Assembly (NCBI GenBank): GCA_001769125.1
Contig: MEOG01000025.1
Span: forward strand, 1-40,319
Length of the DNA stretch: 40,319 bases
Reading direction: 5' to 3'
Source: Bacteroidetes bacterium GWF2_35_48
GTDB taxonomy: Bacteria > Bacteroidota > Bacteroidia > Bacteroidales > GWF2-35-48
Of the stretch, positions 24,454 through 32,351 are shown piece by piece (the first letter of the stretch is position 1; each line of letters starts with the position of its first letter). The translations under genes and the position numbers were made by a program. The notes under the pieces are model-generated. The model made no database searches. It saw only the letters and a program-made list of their open reading frames with translations, and had not been told where the DNA came from.

Positions 24454-27400
24454 ATGAAATTTATAGGCGATTTTCATATTCATTCTCATTATTCTCTTGC
24501 CACGAGTAAAGAATTGATACCGGAATTTTTAGATTACTGGGCAAGAATCAAGGGAATAAAAATAATTGGAACCGGAGATTTCACACATCCGAAGTGGACA
24601 GCAGAATTAAAAGAAAAAACGATACCTGCAGAGCAGGGTTTGTATAAATTAAAACCGGAATTGAAAAAAGAATTGCCTGTAAAAATTCCGGGTTGTGATG
24701 ATGAAACAAGATTCATGCTTACAGCGGAAATCAGCAATATCTATAAAAAAGGAGGCAAGGTACGAAAAGTTCACAATCTGATTTTCGCTCCATCCTTTGA
24801 GACCGTTGAGAAAATCCAGCAAACATTGCAAAGACAAAAATTCAACATTACTTCAGACGGGCGTCCTATATTGGGATTGGATTCCCGTAATCTTTTTGAA
24901 ATGCTTCTTTCCATTGATGAAAATATTTTTCTGGTGCCAGCGCACATCTGGACACCTTGGTTCTCGGCTTTGGGAGACAAATCGGGATTTGACACTATAG
25001 AAGAATGTTATGAAGATTTAACAAAATATATTTATGCTGTAGAAATGGGCTTGTCAAGTCATCCTCCGATGAACTGGGCAATCAGTTTTCTTGATAAATA
25101 TACGCTGATGGCTAATTCTGATGCGCACTCGCCAGAAAAATTAGGAAGAAATGCAAATATTTTCGATACAGAAATCTCTTACGACCACATAATACAAGCG
25201 TTAAAGCCAGAGAATCAAAAGACATTTCTGGGCACTATCAGTTTTTTTCCGCAGGAAGGCAAATATCATTTTGACGGACATCGGAAATGCAATATTTGCT
25301 GGACTCCTCTTGAAACGTTAAAGCACAACGAAATTTGCTCTGTATGCAATAAAAAAGTTACAGTGGGAGTCTTGTCCCGTGTTGCGCAATTAGCCGATCG
25401 AGAAGATATTTTGCAAAGAGAAAACAGGCATCCTTTTTTGAACCTGATTCCTCTGAAGGAGCTGCTTTCAGAAATATCAGGGAAAGGACCCAATTCAAAA
25501 GATGTAGCAAAAACCTATCATCATTTACTTCAAAAACTTGGTTCTGAATTCAACATTCTAATGCACATACCTGTTGATGAAATTCAAAAATCAGGAAATG
25601 AATTGTTGGCGGAAGCAATACGTAGAATGAGGAATGGAGATGTATATATTCAAGAAGGTTTTGATGGAGAATTTGGAGTAATTCGCGTAAGCCGTCCGGG
25701 AGAAAAAATTGTTTTGAAGAAGGCAAATCTTTTTAAAGAATCAGATATAGAAAATAAAAAAGAACAAAAACTATTAAGCTTTGACCTGAAAGAATATCAA
25801 AGGATAAGAGCTATTAAAAAATTGAATCAAAAAGATAATAAAACCGAAGAAATTGAGCAAAAAGAAAAAACGGGAAAATACGGACTAAACCCAAATCAGG
25901 AAAAAGCTGTTGAACATTTTAACGGTCCCGCATTAATTATAGCAGGACCAGGAACAGGAAAAACAAGAGTTCTTACATTTCGAATTGTTCATTTGATAAA
26001 CAGGCAAAGAGTTCTTCCTGAAAATATTCTTGCAATTACATTTACAAACAAAGCTGCATCTGAAATACGCGAACGATTAAAAAATCTTTTATATGATAAT
26101 TCAGCCGGAAACAAAGTAAGTGTTTCCACTTTTCATGCATTAGGTCTAACTATACTTAAAGAACATTTCTCAGCGTTAAACCGGACAAAAAATTTTATTC
26201 TAACAGATGAAGCGCAGAAAGAAGAAATCATGAAGAGCATAGCTGGTTGCGATAAAAAAATTGTATCCCGGATATTAGACGAAATTTCATTGGCAAAACA
26301 AAAACTATTTACCGCAAACGATATAGAAAACAAAGAAACGGCTCAATACTTTTTATCCTATCAGGAAGCATTGACCGAACGCGATGCTTTTGATCTGGAT
26401 GACCTTGTTTATGCTACAGTAAACATTTTAAGGGACTTTCCAGACATTGCAGCAAAATACAGAGCAAAGTTCAAATTTTTATTGGTGGATGAATATCAGG
26501 ACACAAATTATACGCAGTATATTTTCATTCGCAAATTAATGCCTGCATCCGATTCAAATTTATGTGTGATAGGCGACCCGAATCAGTCAATTTATGGGTT
26601 TCGTGGCGCAAATGTAGAATACATACAAAGGTTTACAGATGATTATTCAGAAGCAAAAGTTTATTCCTTAAATCAAAGCTACAGATGCTCTGACAAAATC
26701 CTTAAAGCGTCGGGAAATGTTATTAATGAAGGGAACTCAGCCCTTACAGGGATCAAAAAGGGAATCAAAATAAAAATTGTTCAACAGTCGTCTGAAAAAA
26801 GTGAAGCAGAATTTATTGCAAGAACCATTGAGAAAATGATAGGAGGCCTGCGCTTTTATTCTATAGATAGCAATGTTTCAGAAGGAGAAGAAGCTACAGA
26901 TATCAGCAGCCTTTCTGATTTTGCAGTTTTATGTCGGACAAAAGACCAATTTTTTGCAATACAAAAAGCGTTTCAAGATCATAGTATTCCCTGTCAGGTT
27001 GTGGGTCAAACCCCTTTTTATAAAAAAGAACCGATAATTTCTGTCCTTAACTTCATGCGCCTTGCAGCAAATCCAAAAAATGAATTTTTACTGAAAGAAA
27101 TATCAGAAAAAAACGGTTTAAAAAAAGATGATTATAACTGGATAAAAAAAGAGCTTTCCGGAAAAACAGTTGAGGAAGTCAGTCTTAATATTATTGACCG
27201 ATTTTTCAAAGAAGAAAAAAAATTGAAACCCGATTTATTTCTACAATTTGCTGAATGGATAAAAGGGAATGAGCATTCTCTTTCAGATTTTATTGAATTT
27301 TTAAATCTGGGAACTGAGGCAGACTCTTATATTCAAAAATCAGAGAGTGTTGCATTGATGACGATACACGCATCCAAGGGTCTTGAGTTTAAATGTGTAT

Positions 27401-27678
27401 TTATTGCGGGATGTGAAGAAGGGCTTCTCCCCTACTCTATTTATGAAAAACTAAAATCTGACAGGGATGAAGAAAAAAGGTTATTATATGTTGGGATGAC
27501 CCGGGCAGAAAAATATCTCTACCTTACCCACGCAGAAAGGCGCATTATTCATCATAAAGAACATCGTTTGCAAAAAAGTTCATTCTTAAATGCTATAGAA
27601 AAAGAGTTAATAGAACAAAGCAAAGCAGAAGTTAAAAAGAAAACGGATAAGAATGCGGGGCAGATGAGTTTGTTTTAA
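24454..27678 (+). CDS. EndoQ-like PHP endonuclease fused to a UvrD/PcrA-type helicase
   Basis: A 1074-residue two-part protein. Residues 1-425 look like endonuclease Q: PHP metal motif DFHIHSH (6-12), later histidines and NSDAHS (221-226), and a four-cysteine zinc site (C279, C282, C295, C298) between the PHP domain and a C-terminal helical region. EndoQ, known from Thermococcales, some methanogens and a few Bacillus, nicks DNA 5' of uracil, hypoxanthine, xanthine or abasic sites. A charged linker (425-475) leads to a full SF1A helicase: GPGTGKT (498-504), TFTNKAASE, VDEYQDTN, GDPNQSIYGFRGA, LNQSYRC, TIHASKGLEFK and LLYVGMTRAEK. Both halves seem intact. The natural reading is a lesion-nicking enzyme whose own motor unwinds from the nick. 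It is a single gene with its own terminator. Confidence 0.88.
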   Translation: MKFIGDFHIHSHYSLATSKELIPEFLDYWARIKGIKIIGTGDFTHPKWTAELKEKTIPAEQGLYKLKPELKKELPVKIPGCDDETRFMLTAEISNIYKKGGKVRKVHNLIFAPSFETVEKIQQTLQRQKFNITSDGRPILGLDSRNLFEMLLSIDENIFLVPAHIWTPWFSALGDKSGFDTIEECYEDLTKYIYAVEMGLSSHPPMNWAISFLDKYTLMANSDAHSPEKLGRNANIFDTEISYDHIIQALKPENQKTFLGTISFFPQEGKYHFDGHRKCNICWTPLETLKHNEICSVCNKKVTVGVLSRVAQLADREDILQRENRHPFLNLIPLKELLSEISGKGPNSKDVAKTYHHLLQKLGSEFNILMHIPVDEIQKSGNELLAEAIRRMRNGDVYIQEGFDGEFGVIRVSRPGEKIVLKKANLFKESDIENKKEQKLLSFDLKEYQRIRAIKKLNQKDNKTEEIEQKEKTGKYGLNPNQEKAVEHFNGPALIIAGPGTGKTRVLTFRIVHLINRQRVLPENILAITFTNKAASEIRERLKNLLYDNSAGNKVSVSTFHALGLTILKEHFSALNRTKNFILTDEAQKEEIMKSIAGCDKKIVSRILDEISLAKQKLFTANDIENKETAQYFLSYQEALTERDAFDLDDLVYATVNILRDFPDIAAKYRAKFKFLLVDEYQDTNYTQYIFIRKLMPASDSNLCVIGDPNQSIYGFRGANVEYIQRFTDDYSEAKVYSLNQSYRCSDKILKASGNVINEGNSALTGIKKGIKIKIVQQSSEKSEAEFIARTIEKMIGGLRFYSIDSNVSEGEEATDISSLSDFAVLCRTKDQFFAIQKAFQDHSIPCQVVGQTPFYKKEPIISVLNFMRLAANPKNEFLLKEISEKNGLKKDDYNWIKKELSGKTVEEVSLNIIDRFFKEEKKLKPDLFLQFAEWIKGNEHSLSDFIEFLNLGTEADSYIQKSESVALMTIHASKGLEFKCVFIAGCEEGLLPYSIYEKLKSDRDEEKRLLYVGMTRAEKYLYLTHAERRIIHHKEHRLQKSSFLNAIEKELIEQSKAEVKKKTDKNAGQMSLF

Positions 27679-27679
27679 A

Positions 27680-27705
27680 AAAAAGGCGCTGAACAGCGCC
27701 TTTTT
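27680..27705. terminator. Bidirectional terminator between convergent genes
   Basis: GGCGCTG (27685-27691) pairs with CAGCGCC (27694-27700), extended by A5/T5, making a symmetrical hairpin with T tracts in both directions. It serves the helicase gene (+) and the RRM gene (-). Confidence 0.9.
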
Positions 27706-27713
27706 AAAAATTT

Positions 27714-28040
27714 CTAATAGCGTTTTTTATTATAACCGCCGCCGCCGCCGCTGCCGCCTTGTCTGTTGGAGTTAAAGTCATTGCTCTTTCTTTCAGTTCT
27801 TGGTCTTGCTTCTGAAACAGCCATTTCTTTTCCATCGTAGATAGCTTTGTTCAATTCTTCAATTGCTTTGTCAGCTTCAGCAGGGTTTGTCATTTCAACA
27901 AATCCAAAACCTCTTGATCTGCCGGTAAGCTGATCAATAATAACTTTTGCAGAAGTTACTTCTCCAAATTCTTCAAAAACTTTTTTTAAATCGTCGTTCG
28001 TTACTCTGTAACTGAGATTCGCAACATAAATGTTCTTCAT
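27714..28040 (-). CDS. RRM-type RNA-binding protein
   Basis: A 108-residue protein with one RNA recognition motif: RNP2 IYVANL (4-9) and RNP1 RGFGFVEM (43-50), with the conserved aromatics, followed by a Gly-Ser-rich basic tail ending in KKRY. Bacteroidota lack Hfq and ProQ in many lineages and instead carry such RRM proteins (Rbp family), which bind single-stranded RNA and act as global post-transcriptional regulators. The tail (about 80-108) is probably disordered. A good promoter places the transcript start near 28155, leaving a 115-base leader that could be used for cold response or self-control. Confidence 0.93.
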   Translation of the reverse strand: MKNIYVANLSYRVTNDDLKKVFEEFGEVTSAKVIIDQLTGRSRGFGFVEMTNPAEADKAIEELNKAIYDGKEMAVSEARPRTERKSNDFNSNRQGGSGGGGGYNKKRY

Positions 28041-28161
28041 GATAAAAAATAAAATTAAAATTAATACTTATGGACTTGAGGTATAAGTGAGCGTGATATA
28101 AATAAGAAGAAAAAAAAATACTTAAATAGAATCAAAAAACTTAAAACTCTAAAATCCGAGA

Positions 28162-28193
28162 CAAACATACATATAATATTAAGATAAAACAAA
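28162..28193 (-). promoter_or_regulatory. Promoter of the RRM gene
   Basis: On the minus strand TTTG (28193-28190), a 20-base spacer and TATGTTTG (28169-28162) form a full match to the Bacteroidota consensus. Transcription would begin near 28155, so the leader is about 115 bases. Confidence 0.55.
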
Positions 28194-28258
28194 AAATCTT
28201 TTTATTGAAGAAATTTGAAGTAGGAGTAGGAATTTGGAATTTGGAATTAAGAATTTGG

Positions 28259-28424
28259 GAATACGATTGGAATACAATAGATGTTCGATAGAAATTCAAT
28301 AGGAATTCAATTGTACATCTACCGAGTCAACAATTGAACACCTATTGAACATCTATTGTAGCACTACTGAACAACTATCGTTGCACTATTGTACATCTAC
28401 TGAATTTCTATTGAATATCTTTAA
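28259..28424. repeat. Array of fifteen degenerate 11-bp repeats with a central inversion
   Basis: The stretch splits exactly into 11-base units; only the unit at 28325-28336 has 12. The second half of each unit is conserved. On the left it reads CAATAG or CGATAG (28270-28302); in the middle CAATTG, CTACCG and CAATTG (28303-28336); on the right CTATTG, CTACTG or CTATCG (28337-28413). The left words are the reverse complement of the right words, so the array changes direction at its centre. The first halves of the units vary. It lies between the RRM promoter region and the 3' end of the next minus-strand gene. No coding potential. Confidence 0.8.
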
Positions 28425-28451
28425 TATTTAATCAGAACAACAAATAATCAA

Positions 28452-30002
28452 TTATTGAAAGAAAAATCTTCCGAATTTGTATTTATTTCCTTTTTGGCAA
28501 AATACGAAATAAGCATCTTTTGTTTTAAGAAGGAGTCTTGCGGAAGTAGAAGTTTTGGCGTCATCGTCTTTAAACATGGGAGATTTCTCGAATGAACCAT
28601 CCTGAAAAACGGTCAAAACAATAGCTTGTCCGTCATCTTCTTTGGTTTGTTTTATTTTATCTCCATTTTGTGTATTTTCCTTTATATTTTTCGGATGATC
28701 GTTCATAATAAATTTGACCTGATTCCCTTCTGCTGCAATTGCATAAGAACCCCATCTGCCATCATCATCGCGGCTGAACTGGTTTTTGCAAATACGTTTA
28801 ATCCACAGCATTTTCCCGTCTTTATCTGCTGCTGCAACAACAATATCATTATAAAAATGCTGTGTGAAACGTTCTTCAGTTTTAGTTGTAGGATTTTGAA
28901 TTATCTGTAAAGTAGACATCGTGTATTCCGCAACCAGTATGGCTGTTCCGTTTTTCAAAAAAACAATCTGATTCAAATCAAAGCTAAAAACATCTTCGGG
29001 TTTACCATCTTTTTGTAGATTTCTTTCTTTTCTGAATTCCATATTCATTTCTGAAGTAAAAGGTACAGCTTCGAGTTTTGGATCCACTTGAAGGAATTTA
29101 TAAGTTCTGGGATTAATTCTTTTATAAAAAGCACCTGTCATATCGGGTTGTGATTTTTTCCCCATAAAACCCATAATAACAATTTCCTCTTTCTCATCTA
29201 AAACCATTGTTGCACTATGCACCGGATTTTTCTGTAATGTTAGATTGTACGATTTAAATTCATCCTTTTTAGCATTATAATGTAACACGATAAATTCGTA
29301 TACTTTGGGCGCAGTAGCCGCAGCTTTTTTCGTGCTTACAACTTCTGCTTTAATCAACATATAAAGATCTCCGCTTTTTCCTAACAAATACTTTTGAATT
29401 GTAAACTCTCTGTCTTTAAGAGGCAGTTCAAGATTTTTATTAAATAATTCTGTAAGCGTGGGATCAAATATTTTAAAAGCTAAAGGTTCTCCACTATATT
29501 TTGTGAATGTTTTATGATACTCTAACAAAATTTTGGAATGTTCTTCAAAAGTAAAAACATTAAAGCCATCCTTGCCATTTGACGGAGGAATTGCGCCTAT
29601 TTCCTTGGGCTTATTATTAAGCGTACCATCTTTGTTTATATATTGTACGTAGCAAATTTTCTGCTTCCTGTTCTCATCATTAATTGATGTATAGAGAATC
29701 AGGTTACCGCCCATATAGAACATTTTTTCATACGTTGAAGTTACCCCCTGAATACTCGGCATCAAAAGTTCTTTAGATGATTCAACGGTGTTGGTTGTTC
29801 CGTTAAAATATTCAAGGAAAAGACTTCCGGCACGATTTGATTTTAGGATGTAATATCCTTCTTTGTCTGCACCCAGCATTTTTTCTATATTATCGCCTTT
29901 TTCAAGGTTGTTAAAAGGACCCCAGTCAACATCGAGTGTTTGAGCCATTGCAAAACTTACAAATCCGATAAGGAAACAAAAAAGACTTACATGTTTTTTC
30001 AT
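28452..30002 (-). CDS. Unrecognised secreted protein of Bacteroidota
   Basis: A 516-residue protein that I cannot place in a named family. Residues 1-20 form a clear signal peptide (ending FAMAQ). The mature part is rich in beta-strands and repeats a pattern of hydrophobic strand, charged turn and aromatic, with phrases such as EGYYILKSNRAGSLFLEYFN, ILLEYHKTFTKYSG and GTAILVAEYTMSTLQI, suggesting a propeller-like or repeated beta-sheet domain. No sorting domain, lipobox or catalytic motif is visible. It is probably periplasmic. A promoter with a good TTTG lies 24-54 bases upstream. The gene is not closely linked to its neighbours. Confidence 0.65.
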   Translation of the reverse strand: MKKHVSLFCFLIGFVSFAMAQTLDVDWGPFNNLEKGDNIEKMLGADKEGYYILKSNRAGSLFLEYFNGTTNTVESSKELLMPSIQGVTSTYEKMFYMGGNLILYTSINDENRKQKICYVQYINKDGTLNNKPKEIGAIPPSNGKDGFNVFTFEEHSKILLEYHKTFTKYSGEPLAFKIFDPTLTELFNKNLELPLKDREFTIQKYLLGKSGDLYMLIKAEVVSTKKAAATAPKVYEFIVLHYNAKKDEFKSYNLTLQKNPVHSATMVLDEKEEIVIMGFMGKKSQPDMTGAFYKRINPRTYKFLQVDPKLEAVPFTSEMNMEFRKERNLQKDGKPEDVFSFDLNQIVFLKNGTAILVAEYTMSTLQIIQNPTTKTEERFTQHFYNDIVVAAADKDGKMLWIKRICKNQFSRDDDGRWGSYAIAAEGNQVKFIMNDHPKNIKENTQNGDKIKQTKEDDGQAIVLTVFQDGSFEKSPMFKDDDAKTSTSARLLLKTKDAYFVFCQKGNKYKFGRFFFQ

Positions 30003-30025
30003 AATTCTTAAATTAATTTGAGGGA

Positions 30026-30056
30026 TAAAAATATTAAATCATGTGTTAAAAACAAA
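30026..30056 (-). promoter_or_regulatory. Promoter of the unrecognised secreted protein gene
   Basis: On the minus strand TTTG (30056-30053), a 19-base spacer and TATTTTTA (30033-30026) match the Bacteroidota consensus with one mismatch, like the promoter proposed for nrfH. The start would fall near 30019. Confidence 0.45.
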
Positions 30057-30104
30057 AAAATGAGAAAAAAATTGCATCCATTGCCTTATTTTCACGTTGT
30101 TTAC

Positions 30105-31130
30105 CTATAAAAAACTCATTTGAGAAAAATTTTTTCTGTTTTTTAAAAAAAAATCTATAAGCATACTTCTGGGATAAATCTGAGGATGGTAGTTTACCGT
30201 AACCATCAGCTTCAATTTATTTCTTTTTTTATAATATGTTCCAAAAAGTTTGTAAAATGAAAGATGCGCATGTAAAACAGCCCAGAATTGAGGGAAAGAC
30301 AATGTAAACAAAAATTTCAAAGCAGCTACAGCATCAAAAAGACCTCTCGCAAAAAGAATTGGCAAAAGCGTAAACCACGGTAGATTTTTATAAAGTGTTA
30401 ACAGATTATTCCGAAAATTCAGATATAATTTTCTCGGGCTGTTATTTGGAAGCGTTCCTCCACCAACATGATATATTGTTACATCAGGGCAATACATAAT
30501 TTTATATCCCTGATTTTTCAATCTCCAGCAAAGGTCAATTTCTTCCATGTGGGCAAAAAAATCATCATCTAAACCATCAGCAGATTTATAAAGGCTAGCA
30601 CGTACAAACATACATGCTCCGGAAGCCCAGAAAACCTCTGTGCTTTTATTATATTGTCCGGTATCTTTTTCAATAACATTCAGAATTCTTCCCCTGCAAA
30701 ACGGAAATCCAAATTTATCAATGAAACCTCCGGCTGCTCCTGCATATTCGAAATATTCTTTGTTATCGTAGGATTTTATTTTAGGAGTACAGGCAGCAAT
30801 ATAATCATCTTGATCCATTAGATTAATAATTGGGTCAATCCAATTCTCCGTAACTTCTACATCAGAATTCAATAAAACAAAATACTCTGCATCAATTTGA
30901 AAAAGTGCTTTGTTATACCCAGAGGAAAATCCATGGTTTTTATCAAATTCAATTAATCTTATTTGTGGATGATTTTCTTTCAGATACTTTACCGATTCAT
31001 CTGTAGAACCATTATCGGCAACCCACAGTTCATATTCAGGAGAATTTGTATGCTGTATGAGAACGGGAATAAATTTTTTTAAAAATTTAATACCATTCCA
31101 ATTTAATATTACTACAGCAACTTTTGTCAT
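30105..31130 (-). CDS. Family 2 glycosyltransferase
   Basis: A 341-residue GT2 enzyme of the rhamnosyltransferase-like group. The GT-A fold begins VAVVILNWNG, with the nucleotide-binding VADNGSTDES near 37-46, the metal-binding LLNSDVEV near 87, and the catalytic-region FAHMEEIDLCWRLKNQGYKI followed by YHVGGGT. The C-terminal part has two hydrophobic segments (LPWFTLLPILFARGLFDAV, then LKFLFTLSFPQFWAV) that should bring it to the membrane. It probably adds a sugar to a surface polysaccharide or lipid-linked glycan, but no polysaccharide cluster surrounds it, so the acceptor is unknown. Confidence 0.9.
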   Translation of the reverse strand: MTKVAVVILNWNGIKFLKKFIPVLIQHTNSPEYELWVADNGSTDESVKYLKENHPQIRLIEFDKNHGFSSGYNKALFQIDAEYFVLLNSDVEVTENWIDPIINLMDQDDYIAACTPKIKSYDNKEYFEYAGAAGGFIDKFGFPFCRGRILNVIEKDTGQYNKSTEVFWASGACMFVRASLYKSADGLDDDFFAHMEEIDLCWRLKNQGYKIMYCPDVTIYHVGGGTLPNNSPRKLYLNFRNNLLTLYKNLPWFTLLPILFARGLFDAVAALKFLFTLSFPQFWAVLHAHLSFYKLFGTYYKKRNKLKLMVTVNYHPQIYPRSMLIDFFLKNRKNFSQMSFL

Positions 31131-31224
31131 TTTTATTGCAAAGTAAAGAAATTTTAACTTACATCAAAAACTTATGCTTCTTTATTTGGTGTCTTAAGAA
31201 ATTTAGAGTTTCAGGGTTAATTGG

Positions 31225-31392
31225 GATGGTTGTGGGTTGCATACGAAGATTGAGCGGCTTGCAGTGTGATGTGTTGAGGACATTGAGCCTGTCGAAATGC
31301 CGAAACAAGCGAAGTGCCGCACTGCGATGCGCTGAGCCTGCCGAAGTGAGTTAGCCAAAGTGTCGAATTGAGTCAAAGTCAAGGTTGCAGGT
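31225..31392. repeat. Cluster of degenerate constant-loop hairpin units
   Basis: This gap holds several diverged relatives of the TGAGCGGAGTCGAA word: GATTGAGCGG (31249), CATTGAGCCTGTCGAAATG (31282-31300), CGCTGAGCCTGCCGAAGTG (31330-31348) and GTCGAATTGAGTC (31362-31374). The second and third are each closed by short complementary arms (CAT/ATG, CACT-like). It ends in GGTTGCAGGTT beside the HEPN gene. No gene. Confidence 0.45.
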
Positions 31393-31801
31393 TATTAGCT
31401 GCATTATCGTTAATTCCAGTAATTTGCAAAGCGTATGTTCGAAAATATTCAGCAATATTTATAGCATACTCAAGTTCCTCTTTTGATAAGAAAATTATTT
31501 TATTTGGATAGCGAATTTGAACACTAAATCCATTTAATTTAATTGCCATGTTAAAAGTGTTTTCGTCTATATCATTTTTTTGGGAAAGTAAGTCTAAAAG
31601 ATAAATTAAATCATGTGATCGTAAAAATTCAATTTCATAAAATATCAATGCAGATTTTATATATTTTTCTACAGCTTGTTGGCAATGAAACGCAATTGTA
31701 TCAAAGTACTCTGGAATATGAATAAATATTATTTTAGCCGATCCCAAGTCATGATCTGCTTTATCAATCCAATCTTTGATATGTTTTAGATCAGCGCTCA
31801 T
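31379..31801 (-). CDS. HEPN-domain protein of an MNT/HEPN pair
   Basis: A 140-residue HEPN protein. The four-helix pattern includes WIDKADHDLGSAKIIF, then FHCQQAVEKYIKSALIFYE with the conserved QQAxEK, then LRSHDLIYLLDLL holding the family histidine, and QIRYPNK. HEPN proteins encoded next to a minimal nucleotidyltransferase can act as RNase toxins or as partners in substrate binding; the full Rx4-6H RNase motif is not obvious, only RSH. It overlaps the nucleotidyltransferase gene by 11 bases and follows it in one operon. Confidence 0.88.
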   Translation of the reverse strand: MSADLKHIKDWIDKADHDLGSAKIIFIHIPEYFDTIAFHCQQAVEKYIKSALIFYEIEFLRSHDLIYLLDLLSQKNDIDENTFNMAIKLNGFSVQIRYPNKIIFLSKEELEYAINIAEYFRTYALQITGINDNAANNLQP

Positions 31802-32105
31802 AAAGAACTTTTGAAGTTTTTAATGTACTACTTATAAAAGAATATTTGTCCGTTTTTTCTTGTTCATATTCGGCTTTTGTATATACCAATATGTCCATGG
31901 GTATTGCTGATCCTATTAGATATTTGCGTATCTCAAAGTCACGATATTGGATAGGTTGATCTGAATCTTTTATGATTAACAAATCAATGTCGCTATTCTC
32001 ATTTGGATTACCAATAGCATATGATCCAAACAAAATTATTTTATCAGGTTTAAACCTAAGAGCTATTTTATTTACAATATCATTTATTTTTTCTATACCA
32101 ATCAT
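31791..32105 (-). CDS. Minimal nucleotidyltransferase (MNT)
   Basis: A 104-residue nucleotidyltransferase of the pol-beta superfamily. The active site is complete: GSYA (27-30), the carboxylate pair D39 and D41 in NSDIDLL, and a third aspartate D71 in IPMDILV. Such proteins AMPylate or otherwise modify their HEPN partner in some toxin-antitoxin pairs (MntA). Together with the overlapping HEPN gene it forms an MNT/HEPN module, intact here, unlike the decayed mntA-hepT remnant at 19190-19490. Confidence 0.9.
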   Translation of the reverse strand: MIGIEKINDIVNKIALRFKPDKIILFGSYAIGNPNENSDIDLLIIKDSDQPIQYRDFEIRKYLIGSAIPMDILVYTKAEYEQEKTDKYSFISSTLKTSKVLYER

Positions 32106-32351
32106 ATTTTGCTTTTATCAAAATTTTATGCAAGATAAAAAAAAAATAACAAGATCATCTTTTAGCGTAATTTTTTTTAACTGGCAGCTAACGGTTTCGT
32201 AATAAGTAACAGTTCCGTGGTTGCAGGTTGTTGGATATTCAGAGTATTTTGAATTTACTTTTCTCAAAATAGGTTTGTGTTGTAAATATTTATGCAATTC
32301 TTCATTTTATCTGAAAAAATTATACTTTCGCTTAAAATTAAAAATATCAAT

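Noticed and set aside
24454-25730. Plain DNA polymerase-type or histidinol phosphatase PHP domain
   Set aside because: The four-cysteine zinc site and overall layout after the PHP motifs fit EndoQ better, and no polymerase domain follows.
28259-28424. CRISPR array
   Set aside because: Units are 11 bases with no spacers between repeats, are degenerate and reverse orientation; no cas gene is present in the window.
32292-32351. Earlier start for the aminotransferase
   Set aside because: The 20 added residues do not resemble the family N-terminus, which begins at the ATG at 32352.
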